Below, one piece after another: positions 15,825 to 24,262 of a stretch of 64,000 nucleotides of DNA (positions within the stretch are counted from its first letter, which is position 1; each line of letters starts with the position of its first letter). This DNA is from Paenibacillus polymyxa (GTDB lineage: Bacteria; Bacillota; Bacilli; Paenibacillales; Paenibacillaceae), in assembly GCF_018614975.1 (NCBI RefSeq), contig NZ_JAGGNR010000007.1, forward strand, positions 1 to 64,000, written 5' to 3'. The position numbers were made by a program, and so were the translations under genes. The notes beneath the pieces are model-generated. The model worked only from the letters and a program-made list of their open reading frames with translations. It ran no database searches and was not told the DNA's origin.

Positions 15825-16065
15825 TACATAACCGCTAGACCCCGAAAAATAAGTATTAGACTGATCCCCAAAATCAAACCAGCGGCAGCCATGGACGGAA
15901 AAATAAAGTCCTAGACTGCCACTGGTTTAGTGAGCTATCGTACTCCGTTAACTCAATCAAGGATACAAACATACTTGCATGAAACACTCTTTTTCATCCC
16001 AAAAATGGGGTGGGACTGCAATAGTGAAATGAACGTAAAGTGTGGGATTCATCTAATAAATTTAC

Positions 16066-16830
16066 TTACAGATGAGATCCACCGCTTGCATCGAGCAATT
16101 GACCGGTTACCCAACGGCTGTCCGACGAAGCGAGAAAGGCAACAATATCCGCTACATCCTCGGGTTCTCCCCATCTGTTAAAGGTTGAAAGACCGGCCGC
16201 ATATTTTTGCCCATTGGGATCTTGCAACGTCCCGGCATTCATCTCTGTGTTAATAATGCCGGGCTGGATGGCGTTTACCGTAATATTGCGGCTACCCAGC
16301 TGTTTAGCCAGAAGATACGTAAATGTGTCGATGGCCCCTTTCGACATGCTGTAGGCGAACACACTTGGAGACGCTACGCGCGTCACAAAGGATGAAATAT
16401 TAATAATGCGCCCTCCGTCTTTTAGACGCGGTAAAGCTTGCTGGGTAACAAAAAGCTGTGCTTTGACGTTAACCTTCATCACCTCTTCAAAAGATTCTTC
16501 AGTTGTCTCTTCTAGGCTAACTATTTGACCGATTCCAGCATTGTTGACAAGAATATCGAATCCGCTACCGCCAGTACGTTCCCGAATGTCATCATCCAGT
16601 ACCGCAAATAAATCATGAATGCCATCGAGAGTGCTCAGGTCAGCGCCAATCGCGCACGCGTTACCTCCGCTTTGCTCGATCTGATGAACGACTGCCTCCG
16701 CTTCATTTCGTCTTTTTCCATAGTGCACGACGACAAATGCGCCCTCTTGTGCCAGACGCAATGCGATGCTGCGGCCAATTCCTCGGCTCGCTCCGGTTAT
16801 TAAAGCGATTTTACCTTCCAACTTACTCAT
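16066..16830 (-). CDS. SDR-family oxidoreductase (FabG-like)
   Basis: About 254 residues of the classical short-chain dehydrogenase fold. It has TGASRGIG for cofactor binding near residue 13, NNAG, the catalytic Ser in INISSFVT, and YSMSK with the catalytic Tyr and Lys. After the first beta strand the loop HYGKRR suggests NADP(H). AAGGAG lies before the ATG at 16830. It stands alone between decayed sequence and the regulatory operon, so no pathway is suggested. Sequence ends GQLLDASGGSHL as in glucose-dehydrogenase-like/FabG-like SDRs. Confidence 0.88.
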   Translation of the reverse strand: MSKLEGKIALITGASRGIGRSIALRLAQEGAFVVVHYGKRRNEAEAVVHQIEQSGGNACAIGADLSTLDGIHDLFAVLDDDIRERTGGSGFDILVNNAGIGQIVSLEETTEESFEEVMKVNVKAQLFVTQQALPRLKDGGRIINISSFVTRVASPSVFAYSMSKGAIDTFTYLLAKQLGSRNITVNAIQPGIINTEMNAGTLQDPNGQKYAAGLSTFNRWGEPEDVADIVAFLASSDSRWVTGQLLDASGGSHL

Positions 16831-16979
16831 GTTTTCATCTCCTTGTCCGAATTCAAATATAGTTGTATCACAGGACAACTTTTGAAATGTTGCTCTCTCA
16901 TTCGGTTACAAGGGGATGGCTACTGGTAGGTTTTTCCATGGTTAATCTTAAACTATCCTGCCCGTTTAATGGCCCTTCG

Positions 16980-17417
16980 TCAGTCTAATACTTTATTTTC
17001 TTCTGACACTATACTCTCATAGAGCTCCGTCAAGTAGTACTGTGCAGCAAGAACGTTAAAATCTAAATCGAGCCATGTGGTTGGTTCCAGATTTTTGAGC
17101 AGGTATCCTTGTGCTCCTCTTTTGAGCGCCTCAAGTAAATGAAGCATATCGTCTGAAACGGTAATCATAACAATCTTTACATAAGGGAAGATTAGCTTGA
17201 TTCTCCGAGTTGCTTCAAGTCCATCCATAATGGGCATTTGAATATCCATTAGAATGAGATCTGGAAGCCACTTCTCCATGAAGTTAATCGCCTCTTGACC
17301 ATTGTTTACCATACCGAGAATCTCAAAGTGCTCGTCTATACTTAAAATTTCACGAATGGCTTCCCTTGCATGCGCGTGATCATCAACCACCAATACTCTT
17401 GTTGTGGTCACTGTCAT
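16980..17417 (-). CDS. Receiver-only NarL-type response regulator
   Basis: 145 residues: a full receiver domain with the acidic pocket VVDDH, phospho-acceptor Asp in LILMDIQMPIMDG, and Lys in YLLKN. A NarL protein would then have a LuxR-type helix-turn-helix; here the sequence after LLKNLEPTTWLD changes to an unrelated tail (LAAQYYLTELYESIVSEEN) and stops. The output domain is therefore missing, either by deletion or by design. The start overlaps the kinase stop by 4 bp (ATGA), so the two are coupled. The dispersed motif at 16952-16967 lies right after the stop, at the probable deletion boundary. Confidence 0.8.
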   Translation of the reverse strand: MTVTTTRVLVVDDHAHAREAIREILSIDEHFEILGMVNNGQEAINFMEKWLPDLILMDIQMPIMDGLEATRRIKLIFPYVKIVMITVSDDMLHLLEALKRGAQGYLLKNLEPTTWLDLDFNVLAAQYYLTELYESIVSEENKVLD

Positions 17418-18250
17418 ACTAGTCCCCCTTTTTGAATCTCAACTATGGTTTTTCCATCCTTACGATACATGTTCATAATCCATCCCATCTCATTGCAACG
17501 CTCCTTCATAATTCGTAAACCGAACTTGTTCTTCTTGGCAAACGGATCTCCCTCAAATCCTTTACCATTATCCGATACCGTAATTTTCCAGCTATGACTC
17601 ATCCCTACTGCGGTGATTGATCCTTCTGTAGCTAACGCATATTTATCCATATTAATTAGCGCCTCACGTATACAAGCTAACAGCTCTATTTTTTCTTTAT
17701 CCCCTTGGAGATGCTCCTCCAAATCCCAGCGAACATGGATTGGCGTGCGGATGTCTTTGGACATCGCAAGAATTTGCTTCACTAGTGATGGTGAGGTCTG
17801 GTGCACAGGATTTTCGTCCCGATCAAGTCGAAGATTGCTGATCGCTTGTCTGACATAACGGTTCACTTCATGAATCGTTTTACGAATGGATAGGACGTTC
17901 TGTTCTTGCTGTTCCCCGGCATTTCCCATTTCAAGCTTTTCTGCCTTAACGGATAATAAGAACAGAGATTGGGCAATTCCGTCATGAAGTTCTCGCGCCA
18001 GCTCTTCACGTGCTTCAAGAGCAGCTTTGGCAGAACGTGCACGTTCCAATTCTTTCTGAATGTTTTCAAGGATTCGAAATAGCTTTGTTAGCAATGTAAT
18101 AGTAACGAGATAGACCAACACCGGTGTTAACCAATTGCCCAAATCCATCGAGATATAGGGAAGTAAAAATTGATGTCTGACATATTCCCAAATAGCGACT
18201 GTAATGGTTGGAATGAATAGAATCATCCATTTGATTTGTTTATAGGACAT
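17414..18250 (-). CDS. NarX/DegS-type sensor histidine kinase
   Basis: About 278 residues. Two N-terminal membrane segments (WMILFIPTITVAIWEYV and LTPVLVYLVTITLLTKLF) are followed by a short coiled coil and a HisKA_3 domain with ELARELHDGIAQSLF (phospho-acceptor His in ELHDG). The ATPase domain has the DNGKGF box. No extracellular sensor domain is present. AGGAGG lies before the ATG at 18250. It forms an operon with the upstream OmpR-type regulator (28-bp gap) and the downstream receiver-only protein (4-bp overlap). Its normal partner class is NarL-type regulators. Confidence 0.88.
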   Translation of the reverse strand: MSYKQIKWMILFIPTITVAIWEYVRHQFLLPYISMDLGNWLTPVLVYLVTITLLTKLFRILENIQKELERARSAKAALEAREELARELHDGIAQSLFLLSVKAEKLEMGNAGEQQEQNVLSIRKTIHEVNRYVRQAISNLRLDRDENPVHQTSPSLVKQILAMSKDIRTPIHVRWDLEEHLQGDKEKIELLACIREALINMDKYALATEGSITAVGMSHSWKITVSDNGKGFEGDPFAKKNKFGLRIMKERCNEMGWIMNMYRKDGKTIVEIQKGGLV

Positions 18251-18278
18251 GATGCTCCTCCTGGTATTTAATAAGAAA

Positions 18279-19007
18279 TTAATGGGGCAAACGAAGGATG
18301 TAACCAAACCCCCACAGGGTTTGGATGAGATCTTCACGATTCATTACATATTCCGATAATTTATCGCGTAATCGTTTAACATGGGTATCTACGGTTCGAT
18401 AGTCCAGTTCTTCATCTTTCTCCACCTTCCAGACGATTTTGAGCAAATCCTGTCTGGAGAAAGCGATCTCCGGATGAGTTGCCAGATGGTATAACAAATC
18501 AAATTCTTTGGGTGTCATATGAATTTCTTCATCTTTTACCAGCACTTTTCTAGAAGTGGGATTAATTAAAATGGATGAAATCAGTACTTCACTGGCGGAA
18601 TGATCGGGTATAACATGCCCGTAAAACCCTGTAAAACGTGCCATCATCGATTTGATCCGAAGCACAACTTCCCTGGGGCTGAAGGGTTTCATCACAAAGT
18701 CATCTGCTCCTGCCTTAAATGCTTCAATTCGGTCCGCTTCATCAGACTTGCCAGTCAGGAACATCACGGGAATATTTGTGCTCATTCGAAGATAATTGCA
18801 TAGTTCGATACCTTTAATGTCAGGAAGCATCCAATCGAGAATAATTAATGCATAAGAACCTTTATGAAGTTTGCTCAAAGCTTGCACACCAAGGGAGGCC
18901 TCTTCGATAATAAATTGTTCTTTTTCCAGGTACATTCTAAGTAACCTCCGGACCCTTTCATCATCATCTACGATCAATATTCTGTTTTTTTGCAGGGTCC
19001 CATTCAT
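18279..19007 (-). CDS. OmpR/ResD-type response regulator
   Basis: 242 residues with a receiver domain (IVDDDE acidic pair, Asp in LIILDWMLPD, Lys in VMKPFSP) and a winged-helix DNA-binding domain (HMTPKEFDLLYHLATHPE, then the recognition-helix segment DYRTVDTHVKRLRDKL). GGAGG lies before the ATG. Its kinase neighbour is of the NarX class rather than the usual HisKA class for OmpR-type regulators, so cross-talk or an unknown partner is possible. Confidence 0.88.
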   Translation of the reverse strand: MNGTLQKNRILIVDDDERVRRLLRMYLEKEQFIIEEASLGVQALSKLHKGSYALIILDWMLPDIKGIELCNYLRMSTNIPVMFLTGKSDEADRIEAFKAGADDFVMKPFSPREVVLRIKSMMARFTGFYGHVIPDHSASEVLISSILINPTSRKVLVKDEEIHMTPKEFDLLYHLATHPEIAFSRQDLLKIVWKVEKDEELDYRTVDTHVKRLRDKLSEYVMNREDLIQTLWGFGYILRLPH

Positions 19008-19117
19008 ATGTCATACCTCCATCTAATCAAACTGAAATAGCGTTCATTTACGTCTTGCTCTAGTGAGAAATGAGTAAAATGAGTTTATCGTAAACAGCAT
19101 AACTTTAAATAACCCAA

Positions 19118-19147
19118 AAAAGCATGACTCTATAGAGCCATGCTTTT
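19118..19147 (-). terminator. Terminator of the kbl/threonine dehydrogenase operon
   Basis: AAAAGCATG (19118-19126) and CATGCTTTT (19139-19147) enclose CTCTATAGAG, which is itself a palindrome, with one internal mismatch. Minus-strand reading ends in six T. It lies about 160 bp beyond the stop at 19305. Confidence 0.7.
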
Positions 19148-19304
19148 AGAAGATTCGCACTCAATTGCAAACAATGTATGAACGATGAATGGACATGGTC
19201 CCCAGGAGGGGGGGACAGCAACAAAAGGTCCTGGTAATGCCAAACCTCTTGATGCAGTTTCTTTTGTATATCTACTCGCTTTGCACAGCGAATTCATAAT
19301 AACT

Positions 19305-20264
19305 TTAAGCCTTACGAAGCATTTGTCTCTCGCTTAGCTGTGAAAGCATATCCTTCGTCATGGCCTTCAGGTCGTAGCGAGCATGAAATCCCCATTCTGT
19401 TTTTGCTGCCGTCGCATCAATGGAATGAGGCCAGCTATCGGCAATCGCCTGTCTCTTCGGATCAACGTCATAATCGAGGATAAAGCCGGGAAGCTCATCC
19501 CGAATCGCTGCAGCGATCGCCTCCGGATCCACACTCATTGCGGTGACATTAAATGAGTTTCGGTGTATCAACCGGGAAGAATCCGCTTCCATTAAATCGA
19601 TGATAGCGTTCAGGGCATCCGGCATATACATCATGTCCATGTTTGAGTCTTTGGCGATATAAGATGTATACCGGCCAGCCGTCACGGCTGCGTAATAAAT
19701 TTCCACGGCGTAATCCGTCGTTCCTCCGCCGGGAGGTGTCATATAAGATATCAAACCCGGGAATCGCAGCCCCCTAGTATCCAGGCCGTATTTGTGAAAA
19801 TAATAATCACAAAGCAGTTCGCCGGACACTTTGTTCACGCCGTACATCGTATTGGGCCTTTGGATCGTATCCTGCGGGGTATTGTATTTCGGAGTCGTAG
19901 GGCCAAAAGATCCAATGGAGCTTGGAGTGAACAATTGGCAACCGAGCTCTCTGGATATCTCAAGTGCATTCATCAATCCGCCCATATTCAAATTCCAGGC
20001 AAGCAGGGGTTTCTCCTCTGCGGTAGCCGACAGCAGCGCAGCCAAATGGATGATGGTATCAACTTCGTACCGCTTGGCGATTTCGAACATCGCCTTATCA
20101 TTCGTCACGTCCAGCAGATCGAATGGCCCGGATCGGGTAATTTCGTGGGCTGATGACCTGAGATCCGTAGCAACGACGTGATCCGCACCATAAATCTCAC
20201 GTAATTTAACAACTAACTCAGAACCGATTTGGCCCAGTGCTCCGGTCACCAATATCTTGTTCAT
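19305..20264 (-). CDS. SDR-type L-threonine 3-dehydrogenase
   Basis: 319 residues of the extended SDR (epimerase-like) fold. VTGALGQIGSELV near the start is the NAD-binding glycine motif, SSIGSFGP carries the catalytic Ser/Thr region and YGVNK the Tyr-Lys pair. SFNVTAMSVDPEAIAAAI is characteristic of UDP-galactose-epimerase-like threonine dehydrogenases. It oxidises L-threonine to 2-amino-3-ketobutyrate. The kbl gene directly upstream (37-bp gap) encodes the enzyme that cleaves that product, which strengthens the call. Confidence 0.92.
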   Translation of the reverse strand: MNKILVTGALGQIGSELVVKLREIYGADHVVATDLRSSAHEITRSGPFDLLDVTNDKAMFEIAKRYEVDTIIHLAALLSATAEEKPLLAWNLNMGGLMNALEISRELGCQLFTPSSIGSFGPTTPKYNTPQDTIQRPNTMYGVNKVSGELLCDYYFHKYGLDTRGLRFPGLISYMTPPGGGTTDYAVEIYYAAVTAGRYTSYIAKDSNMDMMYMPDALNAIIDLMEADSSRLIHRNSFNVTAMSVDPEAIAAAIRDELPGFILDYDVDPKRQAIADSWPHSIDATAAKTEWGFHARYDLKAMTKDMLSQLSERQMLRKA

Positions 20265-20301
20265 AAGACATTCCTCCCGAAATGTACTCCCGCGAATGCA
20301 G

Positions 20302-21492
20302 CTAAATCAGCTTCATTTCCTTGCCAACTTTCTCATAAACGGAGATCACCTGGGCGAGCATCTCCTTGGTATGGGCAGCTGTCGGCATGTTGCGTATTCT
20401 TCCGGTTCCTTTCGGAACCGTCGGAAACAGGATTGCCTTGGCGTAAACGCCTTCTTCATAAAGCCGTTTGCTGAACTGTTGGGTGGTTACTTCATCGCCA
20501 ATGATACAAGGTGTGATCGGCGTTTCGCTTTGGCCTACATCATATCCAAGCCGGCTCAAGCCATTTTTCAAATCATTGCCGTTCTCCCACAGCTTCTCGA
20601 TCAGCTCTTTGTCATTCATCAAAATGTCGACAGAAGCGCTACAAGAAGCGATTGCAGCCGGAGGTAGCGATGTCGAGAACAGAAACGGACGGCTTCTCAG
20701 CTTCAACCATTCGATCAGTTGTTTTTTACCCGCCACATAACCGCCGACAACGCCGATCGCCTTGGAGAGAGTACCAATCTGAAAGTCAATGCGGTCGGAC
20801 AATCCAAAATGCTTCACGGTTCCCGCACCTGCTCCGAGAACGCCCGAACCGTGGGCATCATCCACATACGTAATCAGATCGAATTCTTCTGCTATTTTCA
20901 CGATCTCGGGCAGCTTTGCTATATCACCATCCATGGAGAAAACCCCGTCGGTGATGACCATAATTTTACGGTACTGACCGGATTCCCTAGCCTCTTTTGC
21001 CTGCTGTCTTAAATCATTCATATCCGAATGCTTAAAGCGAATCACCTTGGCTCTCGACAGGCGGCAGCCATCAATAATCGAAGCGTGGTTCAGCTCATCG
21101 GAAAAAATCGCATCATGCTGGTCCATTACCGCGGATATAGCAGCCATATTACAGTTAAATCCCGATTGATACACGATAACGGCTTCCGTTTTTTTGAAAC
21201 GGGCCAGTTTTTCTTCAAGCTCAATATGAAGATCCATCGTACCATTAATTGTTCTCACAGCCCCTGCGCCTGCCCCGTATGTCTGCGACGCCTTAACTGA
21301 AGCATCAATCAGGCGGTGATCGGTTGCCAATCCCAAATAGTTATTAGAAGACAAATTGATTAGGGACTTTCCGTCAATACGAATAACAGGACCATTTGCA
21401 CCCTGCAGTGTATCGATGAAGTTATATAGACCTTTATTCTTTAGATCTTCAATGTTCGAACTTAAAAATTGGTCCAATGCTTGACTTGACAT
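20302..21492 (-). CDS. kbl: Glycine C-acetyltransferase (2-amino-3-ketobutyrate CoA ligase)
   Basis: About 396 residues of the alpha-oxoamine synthase family, PLP-dependent. The PLP lysine is in [15 protein letters not shown], with [10 protein letters not shown] and the [17 protein letters not shown] segment upstream. It converts 2-amino-3-ketobutyrate and CoA to glycine and acetyl-CoA. GGAGGG lies before the ATG at 21492; the eleven-codon upstream extension lacks a ribosome site. It forms a two-gene operon with the threonine dehydrogenase. Confidence 0.94.
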   Translation of the reverse strand: MSSQALDQFLSSNIEDLKNKGLYNFIDTLQGANGPVIRIDGKSLINLSSNNYLGLATDHRLIDASVKASQTYGAGAGAVRTINGTMDLHIELEEKLARFKKTEAVIVYQSGFNCNMAAISAVMDQHDAIFSDELNHASIIDGCRLSRAKVIRFKHSDMNDLRQQAKEARESGQYRKIMVITDGVFSMDGDIAKLPEIVKIAEEFDLITYVDDAHGSGVLGAGAGTVKHFGLSDRIDFQIGTLSKAIGVVGGYVAGKKQLIEWLKLRSRPFLFSTSLPPAAIASCSASVDILMNDKELIEKLWENGNDLKNGLSRLGYDVGQSETPITPCIIGDEVTTQQFSKRLYEEGVYAKAILFPTVPKGTGRIRNMPTAAHTKEMLAQVISVYEKVGKEMKLI

Positions 21493-21651
21493 TCGATTCC
21501 CTCCTCGATATACGTTTGTCCTCATACAGGAGACACATTATTCTGCGAAAAACCTTGTTATAAAGGGGGTTAGACTAATTTCAATGTAGCACCTTTTTTA
21601 TTATTTGTACACATGTGGCGGACAAATAATAAAAATATCCGCAAAAAAACA

Positions 21652-21686
21652 AGCGATTGCTTCCCCCATTCCCGGAAGCAATCGCT
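21652..21686 (-). terminator. Second terminator after the GH43 gene
   Basis: AGCGATTGCTTCC (21652-21664) and GGAAGCAATCGCT (21674-21686) form a perfect 13-bp stem; the minus strand continues TTGTTTTTTTG. It sits downstream of the other terminator and insulates kbl. Confidence 0.75.
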
Positions 21687-21714
21687 ACTATATCTTTGCT
21701 TTGATCCTCCTATC

Positions 21715-21740
21715 AAAAAAGCAGCCCCTTCAGGAGCTGC
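21715..21740 (-). terminator. First terminator after the GH43 gene
   Basis: Minus strand GCAGCTCC...GGGGCTGC followed by six T, ending 14 bp past the GH43 stop. Confidence 0.75.
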
Positions 21741-21753
21741 CTCATGTTATGCC

Positions 21754-22785
21754 TTATCTTGTAATTTTATCTGTTTCTGCTAACCCGCCAGCCTCGGCAC
21801 CCGGATAAGGATTGATCTTCTGGATCGTTCCGTCTTCGTTGTATTTCAGCTCGGAATATTTAACGCAGCGCTTGTGGTTGACGCCTTCCGACAGGGAGCT
21901 GTCGTGATAGAACAGATACCACTTGTCTTCAACTTGCACAATGGAGTGGTGGGTTGTCCAACCGATTACCGGAGAGAGAATCTCGCCCATGAACGTGAAT
22001 GGTCCCATCGGGTTCTTGCCGATCGCATATACGAGCTTATGCGTGGTTCCTGTAGAGTAGGACAGGTAGTAATAGCCGTTATATTTATGCATCCATGGGC
22101 CTTCAAAATATCTCCGGTCCTCGTCCCCGGCCAGAATCGGATTCCCGTCTTCATCAACAATCGATATCTCGGCAGGCTTGCCCTGGAAGGACAGCATGTC
22201 GTCGCTAAGCAATGCAACTTGCGGTCCAAGCGCTGGTTGGTCAGGAGCAGGTCCTTCTGCATCTGGCACGAAGCTGCCGGTCTGCCATTTCTCCAGCTGG
22301 CCGCCCCAGAGTCCGCCGAAATAGATGTATGACTGATTGTCGTCATCCACCAGTACGGCCGGATCGATACTGAAGCTGCCTTCCATATAAGTCGGCTGCG
22401 GCGTGAACGGGCCTGCCGGAGACTCTGATGTTGCCACACCCAGACGGAAGATGCCGTCATGGTCCCGTGCCGGGAAGAACAGGTAATAGGTATTGTTCTT
22501 ATAAGCGGCATCCGGTGCCCAGAGCTGCTTGGAGGCCCACGGAATATCTCTCAGATGCAGCGCTTCGCCGTGATCGACTACAGGGGAATCGAAGTTGTTC
22601 ATCGAGAGGACATGATAGTCTTCCATTTTATACTGGTCGCCGTTATCGTTGCTCGGCTCGTCATGATCGAGGTCATGGGAAGGATAGATGTAGATTTTGC
22701 CCTCGTATACATGGGCGGAAGGGTCCGCAGTGAAGATGTGGGTTACGAGCGGCTGGTGGGGCTTAGGTATTTGTTGTTGATTCAT
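21754..22785 (-). CDS. Glycoside hydrolase family 43 protein
   Basis: 343 residues with no signal peptide, so intracellular. Features of the GH43 five-blade propeller: the general-base Asp in IFTADPSAHVYEGKIYIY, a second Asp in GSFSIDPAVLVDD, and the acid Glu in RRYFEGPWMHKYNGYYYLSYS, with a late His in TTHHSIVQ. Enzymes of this family cut arabinose- or xylose-containing side chains, and intracellular forms act on imported oligosaccharides. The exact substrate cannot be read. A consensus cre site lies about 80 bp upstream, so CcpA repression is likely. Confidence 0.9.
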   Translation of the reverse strand: MNQQQIPKPHQPLVTHIFTADPSAHVYEGKIYIYPSHDLDHDEPSNDNGDQYKMEDYHVLSMNNFDSPVVDHGEALHLRDIPWASKQLWAPDAAYKNNTYYLFFPARDHDGIFRLGVATSESPAGPFTPQPTYMEGSFSIDPAVLVDDDNQSYIYFGGLWGGQLEKWQTGSFVPDAEGPAPDQPALGPQVALLSDDMLSFQGKPAEISIVDEDGNPILAGDEDRRYFEGPWMHKYNGYYYLSYSTGTTHKLVYAIGKNPMGPFTFMGEILSPVIGWTTHHSIVQVEDKWYLFYHDSSLSEGVNHKRCVKYSELKYNEDGTIQKINPYPGAEAGGLAETDKITR

Positions 22786-22863
22786 AAGGCATCTCCTTTG
22801 GTATTGGAATAATAGAATCCTTCATAATACATTGAATGCATAGTACCCTCCCTCTGAATTCAA

Positions 22864-22878
22864 AGCAAGCGTTTACAA
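22864..22878 (-). promoter_or_regulatory. cre site upstream of GH43
   Basis: Minus-strand TTGTAAACGCTTGCT fits every position of the CcpA consensus WTGNAANCGNWNNCW. The rest of 22786-23269 holds no supported gene. Confidence 0.65.
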
Positions 22879-23269
22879 TCTCTAATATTATTGTACAAGC
22901 CCCGCTTGTTCTTTCCTATACACATACTAAAGATCTTCCCCCCCGAAAAAATGTACAATTCCCGCCTATTCCATTAGGCTGGAAATACACACCGATTTCT
23001 CATATTTAGTTTACCTGGGTGGACATTTATTGGTGAGTTCTATTACAGGCTGCAAACTTTATAACAGATCTTCTACTATGCAACTGATCTCTACCCATGT
23101 CACCGGCTCCCCCCATAGCGGATTCACACACTAAATCTTCGAAATCATCTGATGATCTGATAATGAATCTGTGTTATTCTAATCTGCAATACTTCCACTA
23201 GCGAAAATCCAAATAAATAATTGTTATTTGTCATGTCATAAGATATAACTGAGATGAGGTGACTAAAAC

Positions 23270-23719
23270 ATGGAAAATGTACGCGAGTTATTCCAAATCA
23301 TGACTAGGAGGTTTGGTCTGCTCAATAAGAATTGTTGTACCGTGGGAGCTATTGATGTATCGCCCGCCCAAAGTCATATTTTGTATGAGGTGGATCGTCA
23401 GCACAATCCCTCCATGCAGCAAATTGCCGACACTTTAGGCACAGATATTACAACCTTCAGTAGACAGGTCCAATCCTTGGTAAAGCTTAAATTGCTTATG
23501 AAAACACCGGATTCCACAGACCGACGTGTATATCTACTATCACTTACAACCGAAGGGAAATTTGTAGCGACAACCATTGATCAGCAAATGAATGCCTATC
23601 TCGAAGAAATTTTTTCGCACATGAGTGGATTCGAGAAAGAGATGGTGATTAATTCAATTAAACTATTGAATAATGCAATGCTTCAATCTGACAACTGTTG
23701 TCAACCTGTAAAGGGATAA
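23270..23719 (+). CDS. MarR-family regulator with vicinal cysteine pairs
   Basis: 149 residues with a MarR winged helix: the helix-turn-helix in MQQIADTLGTDITTFSRQVQ and the wing with DSTDRRVYLLSLT. Cys-Cys pairs occur at residues 22-23 (NKNCCTVG) and 143-144 (DNCCQPVKG). It is closely similar along its whole length to the MarR protein at 44552, with both pairs in the same places, so each half of the arsenic block has one. Vicinal thiols at both termini suggest a soft-metalloid ligand such as As(III) or an organoarsenical. It is convergent with the eight-gene operon. Confidence 0.85.
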   Translation: MENVRELFQIMTRRFGLLNKNCCTVGAIDVSPAQSHILYEVDRQHNPSMQQIADTLGTDITTFSRQVQSLVKLKLLMKTPDSTDRRVYLLSLTTEGKFVATTIDQQMNAYLEEIFSHMSGFEKEMVINSIKLLNNAMLQSDNCCQPVKG

Positions 23720-23802
23720 TCTCATATCATACTCCGACGCGTCCAATAGAGACAGTGGCTTAAAATTCCTAATATTTTCCACATGTATGTTACATAACAG
23801 AT

Positions 23803-23836
23803 AAGACGACCACCGAGATCAAACGGTGGTCATCTT
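23803..23836. terminator. Terminator between marR and the arsinothricin-like operon
   Basis: AAGACGACCACCG (23803-23815) and CGGTGGTCATCTT (23824-23836) pair with one mismatch around 8 bases. It lies just past the operon stop at 23840. Confidence 0.65.
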
Positions 23837-23839
23837 ATA

Positions 23840-24244
23840 TTAATACACTGTATTCATGGAACGCAGCGCTTTCTCAAGCGACTCATATTCAACCTGCTGG
23901 GCAAAACTCAGAAGCTCACCATTAATGACCACCGCAGGTGTAGCAAACTCGAAGACCTTGTCTGACTGAATATGCGCAAAGCCTCGCTCCTCAAATAGCG
24001 ATTTTAGTTTTCGTTTTGCAAGCGCCCGATCCATCGGAAGGGAATAATCATATACGTGAATCATTACCTCGTGTTCAAATGTTTCTTTTAATCTTCGCTT
24101 AAGTTCCGTATATTCATCCAAAGAAGCAGAGTCGTTCGGAGCAGTGCAACAGTCATCGGATCCCACCCCATTCTCATCGCAGCAATCCGTTGTTTGCTGT
24201 ATATTTATATTTGGGAAAAGTTCAATGGAGTTCTTCGCGTTCAA
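23840..24244 (-). CDS. Small Cys-Cys protein with thioredoxin-like C-terminus
   Basis: 134 residues, last gene of the operon. It starts at a TTG with GGAGG eight bases upstream. Near the N-terminus are two vicinal cysteine pairs, C21-C22 (TTDCCDEN) and C32-C33 (SDDCCTAP), in an acidic loop. From residue 45 a charged helix leads to FEFATPAVVINGELL, the cis-Pro/Val-x-Gly ending of thioredoxin-fold proteins such as ArsD, but there is no CxxC active site in the usual place. I read it as a possible As(III) carrier for the operon, analogous to ArsD but separate in sequence. No named family was recognised. Confidence 0.75.
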   Translation of the reverse strand: MNAKNSIELFPNINIQQTTDCCDENGVGSDDCCTAPNDSASLDEYTELKRRLKETFEHEVMIHVYDYSLPMDRALAKRKLKSLFEERGFAHIQSDKVFEFATPAVVINGELLSFAQQVEYESLEKALRSMNTVY

Positions 24245-24262
24245 CTTATATTCCTCCTCACT

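Noticed and set aside
19190..19250. G-rich stretch ggtccccaggagggggggaca as a structured element
   Set aside because: Only one short imperfect pairing; no recurrence or conserved motif.
19831..21300. Several long plus-strand open frames opposite kbl and the threonine dehydrogenase
   Set aside because: They mirror strongly coding minus-strand genes, lack ribosome sites and show no family resemblance.
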